DNA of 60,000 nucleotides from Botryococcus braunii (GCA_002005505.1 MVGU01000840.1:7501-67500), one strand, 5' to 3'. Positions 20,915-32,831 are shown, counted from the stretch's first letter. The notes: generated from the sequence alone by a model not told the origin. Numbers and translations are program-made.

Positions 20915-21320
20915 ATAGCCCGTATGCTGGACACCAAGGTGTGAACAAAACCCTGAAGTTGGTTGCCCGCCATTATTGGTGGCCGACGATGACACAGGAT
21001 GTGACGCAGTACGTGACTCACTGTCACCTCTGCCAGAAGACCAAGGCAAGACATGCAAAGCCTTCGGGGCTGTTGCATCCTCTTGAGCTTCCGCATAAAC
21101 CGTGGGACACGGTGACCATGGACTTCATCACCCAGTTGCCTCGCACCACAGATGGGCATGATGCCATCCTGGTGGTGGTGGACAAGCTTACGAAGATGGT
21201 CCATTTGGTGGCTACGCAGACCACGGCGACTGCTGAGCAGACAGCGAAGCTGTTTGTGGATCACATTTGGAAGCTCCACGGAGTGCCTAGGAAAGTGGTG
21301 TCTGACAGGGATCCCCTGTC
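20915..21320 (+). pseudogene. Integrase fragment: zinc-binding domain and first half of catalytic core
   Basis: Open frame with the H2C2 module (YAGHQGVNKTL, H...CHLCQKTK), followed by the integrase core: WDTVTMDFITQLP (first catalytic Asp), LVVVDKLTKMVH, and KVVSDRDP (second Asp) at about 21293-21316. It breaks off after SDRDPL at 21320. The missing half resumes at 22098 with a 31-bp repeat of the break sequence (AGGAAAGTGGTGTCTGACAG...). No RT precedes it. Confidence 0.85.
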
Positions 21321-22097
21321 AGACCTAAGCGCTATGGTGATGGTCAGTGAAGCCCCCAATAGCTTGATTAGCCAGATGGATTTCTGGTGACGGAGGTTGT
21401 ACTTCCGGGAGTGCTCCGCGGGCAGTCCAAATGAGCATGGGTGTGGACTGTCGATACCACTAGTCTGCCGGGGCTAGGGTGGCGGGTGGCTGGGCAAGAG
21501 GTATGGGACTCTTGTCTGTAGGGCTCCCTGCGAAGGTGGCTGGTCGGGCCGTGTTACACGCTTGACTGTAGTGCCTCCTGTGTGGGAGATGCATCCCCCT
21601 CAATCCGAGACGGCTTGAGCCTAGGTGGGGGAGGGTGTAACGATCCGAGTGCGAAGGGCCCGTTAGGGATCCGATCGGCATCGAGCCGATAGCGCGTGAT
21701 CGGAGAGCGGGGTACGATGACCTCATTACGTAATCTGGCCAGCTTGGCTGGCGGGGTGCAATCAGACGGGTCGCACCTGTGTGAGGTCATTCTCACACGA
21801 ACTTGAGACAAGCAAGATACTACATTTGGTATCGCCGATACCAAAGCTGTAATATCTTGTGCCGATCTCAAGTTCGTGTGAGAATGACCTCACACAGGTG
21901 CGACCCGTCTGATTGCACCCCGCCAGCCAAGCTGGCCAGATTACGTAATGAGGTCATCGTACCCCGCTCTCCGATCACGCGCTATCGGCTCGATGCCGAT
22001 CGGATCCCTAACGGGCCCTTCGCACTCGGATCGTTACACCCTCCCCCACCTAGGCTCAAGCCGTCTCGGATTGAGGGTGCCGTCCCCGTGGTGTAAC
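21321..22097. repeat. Insert with head-to-head LTR palindrome 2
   Basis: Within the split integrase gene lie part of the 3' non-coding region (21321-21635), a forward LTR (21636-21824), the same PBS palindrome TTTGGTATCGCCGATACCAAA, an inverted LTR (21848-22038) and a stub of inverted 3' region. The 31 bases before the insert (about 21290-21320) are repeated after it (about 22098-22128). Confidence 0.92.
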
Positions 22098-22958
22098 AGG
22101 AAAGTGGTGTCTGACAGGGATCCCCTGTTCACCAGCCACTTCACTCGAGCCTTGTGTCGGATGCTTGGGACCAAGCAGGCCATGTCAACGGCGTATCATC
22201 CTCAGACGGATGGGCAGACAGAACGTGTGAACCGTGTTCTTGAGGACATGCTTCGCATGTATGTGTCTAAGTCGCAGACTGACTGGGACGAGAAGCTGTC
22301 GTGTGCTGAGTTTGCTATCAATAATGCAGAGCACTCTAGCACGGGCTTCACGCCGTTCATGTTGAACTATGGTCATCACCCGTACCTACCAGTATCGGTG
22401 CTGCCAGAGTTCAGGGTCCCGGCTGCCTCGAGCTTTGTCCAACGCATTCAGCGACTAGTGGCAGAAGCTCGGCGCACACATCGCATTGCGACGGAACGCC
22501 AGGCACGTTACGCTAACACGAAGCGTAAGGATGTCACGTTCGCTCCAGGAGATTGGGTCCTGTTGTCGGCTAAGAACCTGCGGTTCAAAGAGGGCACACC
22601 GAAGCTGTTGCCTAGGTGGGTCGGGCCGTTCCAAATTGCCAAGTCTGTTGGAGGCAACTCCTATGAGTTGATCCTCCCGGCACGCTGGAGGATACATGAC
22701 GTGTTCCATGTGTCACGGCTGGAACGATACCGCCGGGATGGCAGTGTCCAACCACCACCACCTGCTGAGGTGCTGGAGGGGGAGGACGAGTACGAGGTGG
22801 AGAAAATTCTTCACCACCGGAAGGCTCGCCGCTCGTATGAGTTCCTGGTTCGGTGGGTGGGATACTCCCCTGAACATGACACGTGGGAATCAGAGGCGAA
22901 CTTGCGGAATGCCCCTGGGGCGTTGAAGGAGTATTGGGCACGGGTCAAGACGGGCTAG
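22098..22958 (+). pseudogene. Integrase second half + chromodomain
   Basis: Continues the integrase core: RKVVSDRDPLFTSHF, MSTAYHPQTDGQTERVNR (catalytic Glu in TER), a linker, LLPRWVGPFQIAKSVGG (GPY/F-like), HDVFHVSRLERY, and a C-terminal chromodomain (EDEYEVEKILHH...FLVRWVGYSPEHDTW) ending TAG at 22956. Chromodomains direct integration to particular chromatin marks in chromoviruses. The protein is cut off from its N-terminal half by the insert at 21321-22097. Confidence 0.88.
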
Positions 22959-23579
22959 GACCCAGGAGACACACAAATGGCCTTGAGTCGGGCTGTTGTC
23001 ACTTCGGGGGTCGTGGCATTCGATCCACATGTCCAGTCGACGGGACATCCCTCGTTAGCGGCGAAGTGGTTGCGTTGTTCAACATGTCGTCCTACTCAAT
23101 AGCTCCTCCCTGTCCCTGGCTATGCCATGTGGAAGGGCCCTATTCCGTTCACTGCGGACTTAGTAGCACCTCAGATAGTCTCAAGGGCATGGTGCACCCC
23201 GGGTCCTGGACTCGGTGTCTGAGAGTCTCTGCTGATGGTGGGTTGTGACTCTAGAGTAACCATGTACTCTAAGCGCTATGGTGATGGTCAGTGAAACCCC
23301 CCAATAGCTTGATTAGCCAGATGGATTTCTGGTGACGGAGGTTGTACTTCCGGGAGTGCTCCGCGGGCAGTCCAAATGAGCATGGGTGTGGATTGTCGTT
23401 ACCACTAGTCTGCCGGGACTAGGGTGGCGGGTGGCTGGGCAAGAGGTATGGGACTCTTGTCTGTAGGGCTCCCTGCGAAGGTGGCTGGTCGGGCCGTGTT
23501 ACACGCTTGACTGTAGTGCTTCCTGTGTGGGAGTGCATCCCCCTCAATCCGAGACGGCTTGAGCCTAGGTGGGGGAGGG
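22959..23579 (+). other. 3' non-coding region of the nested element, ending in purine tract
   Basis: No ORF of note. It ends CTAGGTGGGGGAGGG directly before the right LTR, a polypurine tract for plus-strand priming. It is present three times in whole or part (also inverted at 19934-20553 and partly at 21321-21635). Confidence 0.8.
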
Positions 23580-23768
23580 TGTAACGATCCGAGCGAAAGG
23601 GGTCCGTTAGGGAGCCGATCGGCATCGAGCCGATAGCGCGTGATCGGAGAGCGGGGTACGATGACCTCATTACGTAATCTGGCCAGCTTGGCTGGCGGGG
23701 TGCTATCAGACGGGTCGCACCTGTGTGAGGTCATTCTCACACGAACTTGAGACAAGCAAGATACTACA
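23580..23768 (+). repeat. Right LTR of the nested element
   Basis: 189 bp, same ends and length as 19531-19719, followed by target duplication CCTAC and by resumption of the outer protease/RT frame. Confidence 0.95.
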
Positions 23769-23773
23769 CCTAC

Positions 23774-26700
23774 TGAGTTGACCTACTATGATCTTGTCTT
23801 GGGCAAACCTTGGTTAACTGCTTTTAACCCAATTGTGAATTGGAAATTGAATGCTGTGTCTTTGGTTCATGCTAATAAAACACATGTACTTTTGGGGTGT
23901 CAGAGGTCAGGCATGCCTGGGTATGTGATCTCATCCATGGAAGTGGAAGAGATGGTGAAGTTGGGTGAATCAGTGTACATTATTCAACTGAATGCAGTGA
24001 CTGACAATGTTTCAGATACTGATGCATACAATGTGCCAGAGTTGGAGCAGCTTTTGCAGGAATTTAAGGATGTACTGTCTGGACTTCCTGAAGGCCTCCC
24101 TCCTTCTCGTGCTGGAGACCACCACATCAGATTCGAGCCGGACGCAACTCCTCCAGCCTCCCGCATATATCCACTGTCTGGAGCCCAGCTTGCTGAGCTA
24201 CGTGCACAGTTGCAGGAGCTCCTTGAGAGGGGGTTCATCCGCCCATCGACATCACCATTTGGTGCACCCATCTTATTTGTTCCCAAAAAGGATGGTGGAT
24301 GGCGTTTATGCATTGACTACAGGGCCTTGAATAGGATTACTGTTAGGAACCAACACCCATTTGCCTAGGATTGATGAGATGTTCGAGCAATTGCATGGAA
24401 GTTGTGTATTTTCTAAGCTAGACCTTGCCTCTGGATATCATCAGATACGTATGCATGAGGACAGCATAGAAAAGACTGCTTTTAAAACCCGTTATGGTCA
24501 TTATGAGTTCACTGTTATGCCTTTTGGGTTAACCAATGCACCTGCCACCTTTCAGTCTGTGATGAACTCTATCTTGTCTCCCTTCCTTGATAGATTTGTG
24601 CTGGTGTACCTAGACGATATCCTCATATATTCTAAATCTGTTGCAGAGCATATGGAGCAATTGAGGACAGTCTTGTCAGTGCTCAAGGAACATAAATTTT
24701 ATTGCAAAAGGTCTAAGTGTGATTTTGTTGCTAAGCAGGTGGAATACCTTGGACACCTGTTGACACCTCATGGGATTATGGTGGATCCTAGGAAGGTTGC
24801 AGCCATTCAGGATTGGCCCACTCCTTTGAATGTGTCACAGTTGAGAGGGTTTCTAGGTCTTACTCAATATTATGATACTTTTATGGACCGTTTTGCAGAT
24901 GTTGCCTATCCTCTTACTGAGTTGCTCAAAAAGGATGTGCCTTGGACCTGGGAGGGACCCCAGAGGGAAGCCTTTGTAGCACTGAAAGATCTTGTTTCTA
25001 CTCCTCCTTGCCTTTTGATGCCTGATTTAGATAAACCTTTTGTTGTGCATGTAGATGCCTCAGGTTTTGCTGTTGGTGATGTGTTGCAGCAGGATCAAGG
25101 AAAGGGACTGCAGCCCGTTGCCTTCGAGTCCAGGAAACTCCAACCCCTTGAGAGGAAGTTAGCACCATATGACAGAGAGTTGCTTGCTCTTGTTCATGCC
25201 TTGCTTAAATGGAAGCATTTGTTGCTGGGTGCTAAGTTTACTGTACACAGTGACCAGCAAGCACTTGAGTATTTATTGAGTGCTCCTGTTAGGACTAGTA
25301 GGCAGGAAAGATGGCTTACTGAAATCATGAGATTCATGCCTGATATTAAATATGTGAAGGGCACTGTCAATGTTGTTGCAGATGCTTTGTCTAGGCGTGT
25401 TGATTTGGCAGTAATGCATGTCTCCTCTGTTTCTGTCTCGTCCCTCCTACCAGAAATTGCTTTGCTGTGTGTTTCTGATCCCACAGTTGCTAAACTTGTG
25501 GAAGAAGGTGTTTTGGTGATGAGAGACACTGTACCTTATTCGGTGCAGTCAGGTAGAGTGTATGTCCCTGATGCATTGCGAGAGAAGGTAGTGAAAGAGT
25601 GTCATGCCACCCCCTTTTCTGGCCATCTTGGGATTAACAAGATGTATGAATTAGTGTGCAGGGAATTTTGGTGGCCACGTCTCAGCTCATCAGTCAGGGA
25701 CTTTTGCAGGTCTTGTGACACCTGCCAGCGCACTAAAGGGACTGGAGCCGTACCTTATGGTTTGCTTCAGCCACTGCCCATTCCATATGGACCTTGGCAG
25801 AGCGTTTCCCTTGATTTAGTGACTGACTTACCTGTCTGCTGTGGTTTTGACTCTATTGTGGTATTTGTTGATAGGTTTTCTAAGTTGTGTGTCTTGGCTG
25901 CATGCACTAAAACCATCACTGCACCTCAACTTGCACAACTGTTTGTTGACAGGGTCTTTGTGAGATTTGGAATGCCTACCTCCATTGTGAGTGATAGAGA
26001 TCCAAGGTTCACTAGCCATTTTTGGAAGGCCTTTGTGAAAATATTGGGTACTGAGATTGCTATGTCTACTGCTTACCACCCTCAGACGGATGGGCAGACT
26101 GAGAGAATGAACAGGACCATGGAAGACATGCTGAGAGGGTTTGTGGGTCCCAGGCAGGATGACTGGTGCAAGTATTTGAGTATGGTGGAGTTTGCATATA
26201 ATAACTCACTTCAGGCTTCAACACTGCAGACACCCTTCTTCCTGAATCATGGGCGCCATCCCCTTACTCCCTTGTCTTCTGCTGTTCCTTCACGTTCTGC
26301 AAATCCTGCTGTTTCTGAATGGGTTGAGGGGCTGCAGACTGCCTTGAAAAGTGCCAAGTCTAACCTTGCCTCTGCACAGCAACGGCAGAAGTCTTATGCA
26401 GATAGAAAGAGACGAGACCACCCTTTTAAGGTGGGGGACGAGGTGTTGTTGGCTGCAAGGAAAAACCAGCTTTCACCTGGGCTCTCGTCAAAACTATCAG
26501 CTAAGTATTTTGGGCCCTTTACTACTGCTGCAGCAGTTGGTTCTCGAGCTTTTAGACTCGTCTTGCCTGAGACTGTAAATATTCATCCTGTGTTTCATGT
26601 TTCCCAGCTGAAGCCTTATGTGTCTTCATATGTACCACTTACTGTTACTTCACCACCTCCTTTGTATGCAGACAAGCGTGGCGGCGTTTATGAAGTGGAG

Positions 26701-26847
26701 GCCATCATAGCTAAGAAGAAAGTTGGAAAGTCTTGGTGCTACTTAGTCAAATGGAGAGGCTACGATGAGACTGAGAATACTTGGGAGCCTCTTGCCCATG
26801 TTCGCCATCTGGCTGATGACGTGGCAGCTGCCCCAGTCCTTTCTTAA
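23774..26847 (+). pseudogene. Chromovirus copy 1 pol: RT, RNase H, integrase, chromodomain (frameshifted)
   Basis: Resumes the outer pol: ...LGKPWL, then a linker with [15 protein letters not shown] ([55 protein letters not shown] at about 24605), RNase H (FVVHVDASGFAVG, YDRELLALVHA), integrase (H2C2 near 25600-25735, SLDLVTDLP, SDRDPRFTSHF, HPQTDGQTERMN), GPF module and chromodomain (EVEAIIAKKKVG...WRGYDETENTWEP) to TAA at 26845. One extra G at 24363, compared with copy 2, creates a stop at 24366-24368, so the RT is out of frame with the protease. With the nested insertion and the gag stop, this copy is dead. Confidence 0.9.
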
Positions 26848-27623
26848 GTCCCACTTGCGGGCATCCCTTGATTAAGCCATTTGCGGCTTGAGACTTTTCC
26901 AGCCACTTGCGGCTGATGACCCTTGGAGCTTCAACACCAGCCAGCTTGGATCTGGGAGGGAGGGAGGGTGGAAGGGTCTGGGAGGGGGATTCGTGAATTG
27001 GGACTTGCATGCATGTCTCTTGGTTATATGTTTTGCATGGGTTATGTTTCCTTGACCCACGGCTCCATTTTGTGATGCACTTGCTGTGGCAGTGTAGCTG
27101 CAAATTGTAGTTCCGTGTCTGAATCACTTGCTTTGGTATCTTACCCATGAGATACACTATGTGGCAGTTAGTTGTGTATAGCTTGCTGCTCTAGACGATA
27201 TGCCTTATGCCCGTGCTGGGAAGCCACCTCAAGCGAAGGTTACACTGCGAGGCAGGGTAACTGGACCTAAGGTTTGGACAAGTGCTAGACTGAGGGCTCT
27301 GAGGAGTCTGACGCTCAACCTAATTGTCTCAGTACTAGTGTGTGAGTGCTGTCTAGAGAGTTCGTCCCCTAAGTTAGAGGATCCGCCTTGCAGACGATAG
27401 TCCTTAGAATGTTAAGGTATTCGAGCATTGAGCAGATGAGTCCCTCGTCTGTGTCGTGCTAACTTGCTTTGAGGACTTCATCCTCTGACTTGCGTTGTTT
27501 CGTAACTATAGGAGGTGTGATTGTCTATAGTTACAGTAAGCCGGGTTCGTGATGCCCCTGTCTTACGTTTATGGCCCCATTGCCATAAACAACATCTCAT
27601 AGCTTATGCCAAGGGGGAGGGCA
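26848..27623 (+). other. 3' internal non-coding region of chromovirus copy 1
   Basis: About 780 bp between the pol stop and the right LTR with no significant ORF. Copy 2 has the same stretch (48670-49425), so it is part of the element. It ends with the purine tract AAGGGGGAGGGCA. Confidence 0.85.
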
Positions 27624-27884
27624 TGTAGCATTTCCTAGGGTATAATGCTCTAGTATGGTCCTTGGCATTGCTCTTTGACTTGCCATGTGATCTGGATTCG
27701 CAGTACAACCTCGCTCAAGTAGTTCGCTCGGTTGCCCGACTACGCGTCTGTGGCAGTACAGTATAATTCAATCCACCCTGGGTTTAAGAGTACGCTTGCG
27801 AATCAATCATGTAACACTCTTTCGTTGCACACCACGAACGTCTCACTGTCTCATAAAAACCTCTTCCGCTTAGTTAACGCTACA
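27624..27884 (+). repeat. Right LTR of chromovirus copy 1
   Basis: 261 bp, TGTAGC...CTACA, flanked by target duplication ATGAT. Confidence 0.95.
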
Positions 27885-28260
27885 ATGATGGTCATGATCA
27901 TAAGGCTTTATGACGTCATGCAGGTCATCCCCTGCCGCAGATGACCCACGAGCCTGGCCAGGCTCGTCATTTAGGTGTCATGCTGTCTACGACTTCAGGC
28001 ATTGGGGCCACCTTTGGCAAGCTGACTTGTGTGCGGTTGTACCACTCATCTCGAATGCAGTCCAGGCTCGTGCAGACTTACGCCGGATGCGCTATCTTGG
28101 CCGCAGCCACGTCTGTTGTTGCCCCTCTACTCCCCACCCCTTTTCCCTTCTTCCTGCGGGGGTAGGGTCGTGGTGCAAGATGTGCGAGTTTCTTGATCAA
28201 ACTCCTGCGGAGGTAGGGTACTGGAGCGGCTGCTCCACCCAGATCTTACACTAGGTGGCG
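27885..28260 (+). mobile_element. Decayed LINE-A-like fragment with internal deletion
   Basis: After a few minisatellite bases, 27960-28012 matches the LINE-A block encoding [16 protein letters not shown]. It jumps directly to 28013-28135, which matches the end of LINE-A ([11 protein letters not shown]...QARADLRR and the sequence after the stop). About 900 bp between the two are missing. Orientation is plus. Confidence 0.7.
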
Positions 28261-28489
28261 AAACTCGTGATTTGATACTATTACTGCCACCGTGCCGTAT
28301 CTGCCACCCCATGGCAGACGAAAATTAAAAATACTGAATCAAATTATGCCATGTGGCATAACTCTAAGATTCCTTAACAATTTCGCTACGTGCATACCAT
28401 GTGTATGAAGCATCGATTAATTCATTCGGGATGCTGGGAGGGATCCGACCAGTCAGCTGCACTAGTCAGCTGCCAACACGTGTGCGGTT
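28261..28489. other. Spacer
   Basis: No recognisable feature. Confidence 0.4.
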
Positions 28490-30188
28490 TTCCTTCTGGC
28501 TGCATAGATCCTTGGGGGGGGGGGGGGGCGGCTGTGCAACCCCAGCCCCCCCCCCCCCCACACAATCCTCCTGGGTTGCCGTGCTCAACGAGTCACAACT
28601 GTAGCTCCAGTTAGTTGAACCCCCAACCCCCCGGGGGGTCCCGGTGATTGGCAAGTGACAACAAACTCCTCGTAGCTCCAAAACATTTAAGCATTGAATG
28701 CTCTCTGGTGTGGACGCAAGTACGCAAGTATGGTCTCCGTTCTTTATTTAAAATTAAGAGTGAAGCCTATTCTAACGCATATCATAAATCCATCATGCAG
28801 GGACACGGAATATTGTACAAATCCTTAGGGGGCCCCAGATCCCCTCCCCTCCCCCCCCCCCCCCCCGGGGGTCCCCGTCTACGAGTTCGAGTGCGGTTTC
28901 CATTCAGGCTTCTTAGATCCTGGAGGGTGAGAGAGGGGGGGGGGGGGGGGGGGCGGGGATGTGTCCATCCCCCACCATCCCCCTGGGTCCTCTGTGCTCG
29001 AGGAGTCTAACAATATCTAGAGCTCCAGTCAATTCAATCCCCCCCCCCTCCTCCCCGAGGGGTCCCGATGCTTGGCGAGTGACCCCCATTTGGCGTTCCA
29101 AAACATTTCAAAACATTTCAGCTTTTAATGCCCTCCAGCGTGTACTCAAGTACGGTCTCCGTTCATTTTTTACAAATCCTGGGAGCCGGGGGGGATGAGA
29201 GGGGGGGGGGGGGGGACTGCCCCCCCCCCCCCCCTTTCCGCGAGTCCCCGTCCACAAGCGCGAGTGCATTTTCCATTCAGGCTTCAGTAGATCCTGGGGA
29301 GGCTGTGCAACCCCCCCCCCCATGTCCCCCTGGATCCCCGTGCTCGACGAGTCACAACAATATCTGTAAATATAGTGTTCAACCCCCCCGGGTCCCGGTG
29401 CTCCGCGATTGACAACAAACATCTTATAGGTCCAAACATTTAAGCCTTAAATACTGTCCGGCGTGGGCGCAAGTACGCAAGTACAGTCACCGTTCAATGT
29501 TTACAAATCCTGGGGGGAGAGAGGGGGATGCGACCCCCCCCCCCTCCCCTCCCGTCCCCGCCCGGGTCCCCGTCCATGAGCAGAGGTGCGGTTTCCTTTA
29601 AGGCTTGATAGATCCTGAGGGGCTCTTCACCCCAGACTCCCCCCCCCCCCAACCCCCCTGGGTCCCCGTGATAGAGGAGTCACGACAATATTCTGTAGGT
29701 TCAGTCACCCCCCCCCCCGGGGTCCCGGTGCTCGGCGAGTGACAACAAACAACTTGTAGCTCTAAACATGTCAGCCTAAATACTGTCCGGCACGGGCGCA
29801 AATACGCAAGTACGGTCTCCGTCTATTGTTTACAAATCCTGGGGGGGGGGGGCAGGGTTTGCGCTCCCCCAGACCCCCCCCCCCCCCCACAAGGACCCTG
29901 TCCACGAGCGCGAGTGTGATTTCAATTCAGGCTTCATAGATCCTGAAGACGCTGTGCACCTCCAGACCCCCCCTTCCCATCCCCCTCGGGTTCCGTGCTC
30001 GACGAGTCGCAACAGTTTCCCCCCCCCCCCGGGGTCCCGGTGCTCCACGAGTCACAACAAACAACTCAAAGCTCCAAAACATTTCAGCTTTAAATACTGT
30101 CTGGCACGGGCGCAAGTACGCAAGTACGGTCTTCGTTCATTATTTACATATCCTGGGGGGGTGAGGGGTTTGCGCCCCCCAGCCCCCC
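28490..30188 (+). repeat. Satellite array (about 300-340 bp units) rich in G- and C-runs, left part
   Basis: Five or so diverged units share, in order: TTCCATTCAGGCTTCATAGATCCTGG-like sequence, a G-run, C-runs, GGGTCCCCGTGCTCGACGAGTC, ACAACAATATCTGTAG, another C-run, GGGTCCCGGTGCTCGGCGAGTG, ACAACAAACATCTTGTAGCTC, AACATTT(C)AGCC, TACTGTCCGGCGCGGGCGCA, AGTACGCAAGTACGGTCTCCG and TTTACAAATCCTGG. Each unit holds two or more homopolymer runs of 8-18 bases. An inverted copy of the microsatellite-linked repeat is embedded at 28765-28815. Confidence 0.9.
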
Positions 30189-30556
30189 TGTTAGATTATG
30201 GGCATTCGGCATCACCTGTAAGCAAGCAGACAGGTCGTAAGTTCATGCCACTCCAGCTACCGTCCTTGACGACTGTGTGCTCTTTAGACACATGCAACTG
30301 CATGAACAAGACTGGCATCCTTATGTGCCCAGTATCTTTCCAAACCAGTTGCTCGACTATGCGGTGATCGCAGCTTTAATAGTCCTTTCACACTAACGCG
30401 TAATCTAAATCAGATTGTACCTTATGTTCGAAATAGACCTCATCCGAACGTGTCTTGAGGTACCTTATGTGGATAGTGGACCCGTATCCTAATAATGTAA
30501 ATTTGAAGATCACCTAAAGCACAAGGCATTCTATAATGAATGTTCACAACTCAACA
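30189..30556 (-). repeat. Copia-element 3' LTR
   Basis: About 368 bp; ends read TGTTAG...TCAACA on the plus strand (TG...CA either way). Confidence 0.88.
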
Positions 30557-30599
30557 CTTCCCCTTGCCTGCATGCTTTATGTGTATCTTCTCAGTCCTA

Positions 30600-31110
30600 G
30601 TGAGTCCCTACGACTAACACCACGGACTTGATAAGTTGTTTGGTCATAAACTCAGCCACATTGTGAGCAGATTCCACATAGGGGATATCTGCCAGTCCTT
30701 CTCCTATGGCCTCCCTAGCTTAGTGGCATCCACAAAGCCTTCACGCTCGGGTACCTTCCCTCCAAGAGTTAAAGCTAACTCTTGGGTGTCCCTAAGATAC
30801 TTCAGCACTCGAATGGCTTCACTCCAGTGCGAAGTGGTAGGGCTCATTCTGTACCTTGGCAACACACCAACTGCCTATGCAATTTCAGATCTGGTGGTGT
30901 TGGCAATGTACCGGAGTGACCCTTTAAGCTCACAATACCGATGGCCAGGAGTGCCTGACCCTACTGACTCCACATCCTTGGACTCGAGCCTGCTGCTAGC
31001 CACAAAGTCCTTGAACATTGGAGTATCAACTCCACGACCATCCTCACACACACCCTTTCCAACGTTTTGCAACGCTATTCTAAGTCCACAGACACCACTC
31101 ATGTATACCG
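30600..31110 (-). pseudogene. Copia RT end and RNase H remnant
   Basis: On the minus strand a frame reads ...HRYCELKGSLRYIANTTR (the copia YR.L.GSL.YI..TRPD box), then a TAG, then AVGVLPRYRMSPTTSHW and AIRVLKYLRDTQELAL, and near 30640-30680 VESAHNVAEFMTKQL, which matches the copia RNase H end (V...AD..TK.L). Several stops break the frame. The rest of pol (integrase, RT palm) is not recognisable upstream. Confidence 0.8.
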
Positions 31111-32387
31111 CAGTAATACCTTTGACAACAATTGAAGACTAGTCTCCTCGACGTGTTCAAATGACGACATGAATTTAATACGTACCCGTCATGATGATCA
31201 TGACAGCTAAACATACATGTAAACTCAAAATCCATCCCCTCACTTTCAAAGCCCCCCATACATTTCAACTGACCCTTTAGTCCGCGGCGCGACATCGAAA
31301 CTAGTTGCGACCGTGATTTCCTGTGTGAGTTCTCTTTCTATCACCATATGGAGGCCAATACTTGCACAACCAACATGACCCAGGACTTACTGCTTGAGTA
31401 CTTTCAAGTTGTCTTACCCTAACTCACATTGCTTCCCCTGGAAGTGCTATTACATGTTTCACGGTCCGTCGATCAAATTATATTTCTCCAACCTCTATAC
31501 TTTTATTTGGTTAAGTATGTGAAGCATCAAGACTAAACAGACACCGTTACAAACGACCTGCACTCAAAAACGCATCTAACAACTATGTTTCATGTTATAT
31601 AACCTAGAGTCTGGATATCAACGACTTTCATCTGAAATTTTTCAAGATTTCTCATATATGGCCACAACTCCCAAACTTGGCTCTCTGGCTATCTGTAAGA
31701 ACTCTCTCTAGCTTTCATTGATTTTACTGGCTATCCCGGTCTAGCTTTCTAACGTGAGGGTGCACCGATGCATCAAGGCCTTAGGATTAAATTGTCTGTA
31801 ACTGACAATTCTACCTCCCAAAGCTCACTTGTATTGGTCACAATGATGGTAGCTCACCTCTACCCTATTTATACACATAACCCTTAAAAAAGTCTTATCT
31901 ATACACCATCAGTACCATGATCAGTCTCTAAGGGCGTTGCTGCAACAATACACATGACTTACAAAGTCACCAACGCTTACGTGTGTTGGGTCAAATATCA
32001 CCATCCTCTGCTTGAGGAGCTAGGGTCATCACAGGTACCTATCAGTAACCTCATGTTGAGCACAATAGATCCTCTTCATCATCACAACTAGACATTAGGC
32101 TACTCAACATCCAAATGCGCGAAAAACGCAACGCGCGCACGCGCGCAACGATAACTGATGAGCTTCCCCTGACCACATTATGTCACAGATTAACCCAAAA
32201 CTCTTCAAATTAATTCATTGTCCTCAGAAACCAATTCTTTTCCATGTCAATATCAGAATTAGCTTTACATGTTAGCAATTTTTGGTGTTCATAATTTGGC
32301 CCATCTAACACTCATATCCTTTGTGTAGCCCGCACCATGGATTAAGACTAACTTGCAGCTATTTCTACCCCTCTTTGCATTCCTAGA

Positions 32388-32831
32388 GTCATTCATGTAT
32401 ATCACCTTAAACATTCTGGGTCAACTACCATGCATTGCAACGATAAAATTGTAATCTTCTGGTACCCACAACTCACTCCTGGTCAGCCCAAAACCTTTTA
32501 ACACCAGGTCATTCATGTATATCACCTTAAACATTCTAGTCAATTACCCTATGGTCCATGCCAGACTGTAGGTCAGGGCGTGAAGCGCATGCATTGCGCA
32601 ACGATACAATTGTAATCTTGTGGTACCCACAACTCACTCTTGGTCAGCCCAAAAACTTTCAACACCAGGTCATTTATGTATATCCCCTTAAACATTCTGG
32701 GTCAATTACTCTATGGTCCATGCCAGACTGTAGGTCAGGGTGTGAAGCGCATGCATTGCGCAACGATAAAATTGTAATCTTCTGGTACCCACAACTCACT
32801 CCTGGTCAACCCAAAAACTTTCAACACCAAG
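32388..32831. repeat. Three tandem repeats of 120-161 bp
   Basis: GTCATT(C/T)ATGTATATC...AACACCA(G/A) starts at 32388, 32508 and 32669. The first unit lacks a ~41-bp piece (TATGGTCCATGCCAGACTGT...) present in the other two. Confidence 0.9.

Larger units (their letters stand above)
19531..23768 (+). mobile_element. Nested, internally rearranged LTR retrotransposon
   Basis: Terminal 189-bp direct LTRs (19531-19719, 23580-23768; TGTAACGATCC...GATACTACA) flanked by CCTAC on both sides (19526-19530, 23769-23773) show it inserted as one unit. A purine tract GTGGGGGAGGG precedes the right LTR. Inside it has no gag, protease or RT: only integrase/chromodomain pieces in both orientations and two head-to-head LTR pairs. 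It depends on enzymes from another element. Confidence 0.93.
17764..27884 (+). mobile_element. Ty3/gypsy chromovirus copy 1, with nested LTR element inside
   Basis: Two 261-bp LTRs (17764-18024 and 27624-27884) start TGTAGC and end CTACA, with one difference noted (17879/27739). The target-site duplication is ATGAT (17759-17763 and 27885-27889). A PBS-like TGGTATCGGCGACA lies directly after the left LTR and a purine tract AAGGGGGAGGGCA before the right LTR. Without the 4.24-kb nested insertion the element would be about 5.88 kb, the size of copy 2 (48409-54268). Confidence 0.95.

Noticed and set aside
21460..22096. ORFs reading through the nested element's LTRs on both strands
   Set aside because: They are palindromic LTR sequence read in two directions, not genes.
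30636..31142. 168-codon plus-strand ORF
   Set aside because: It is antisense to recognisable copia RT/RNase H remnants on the minus strand.
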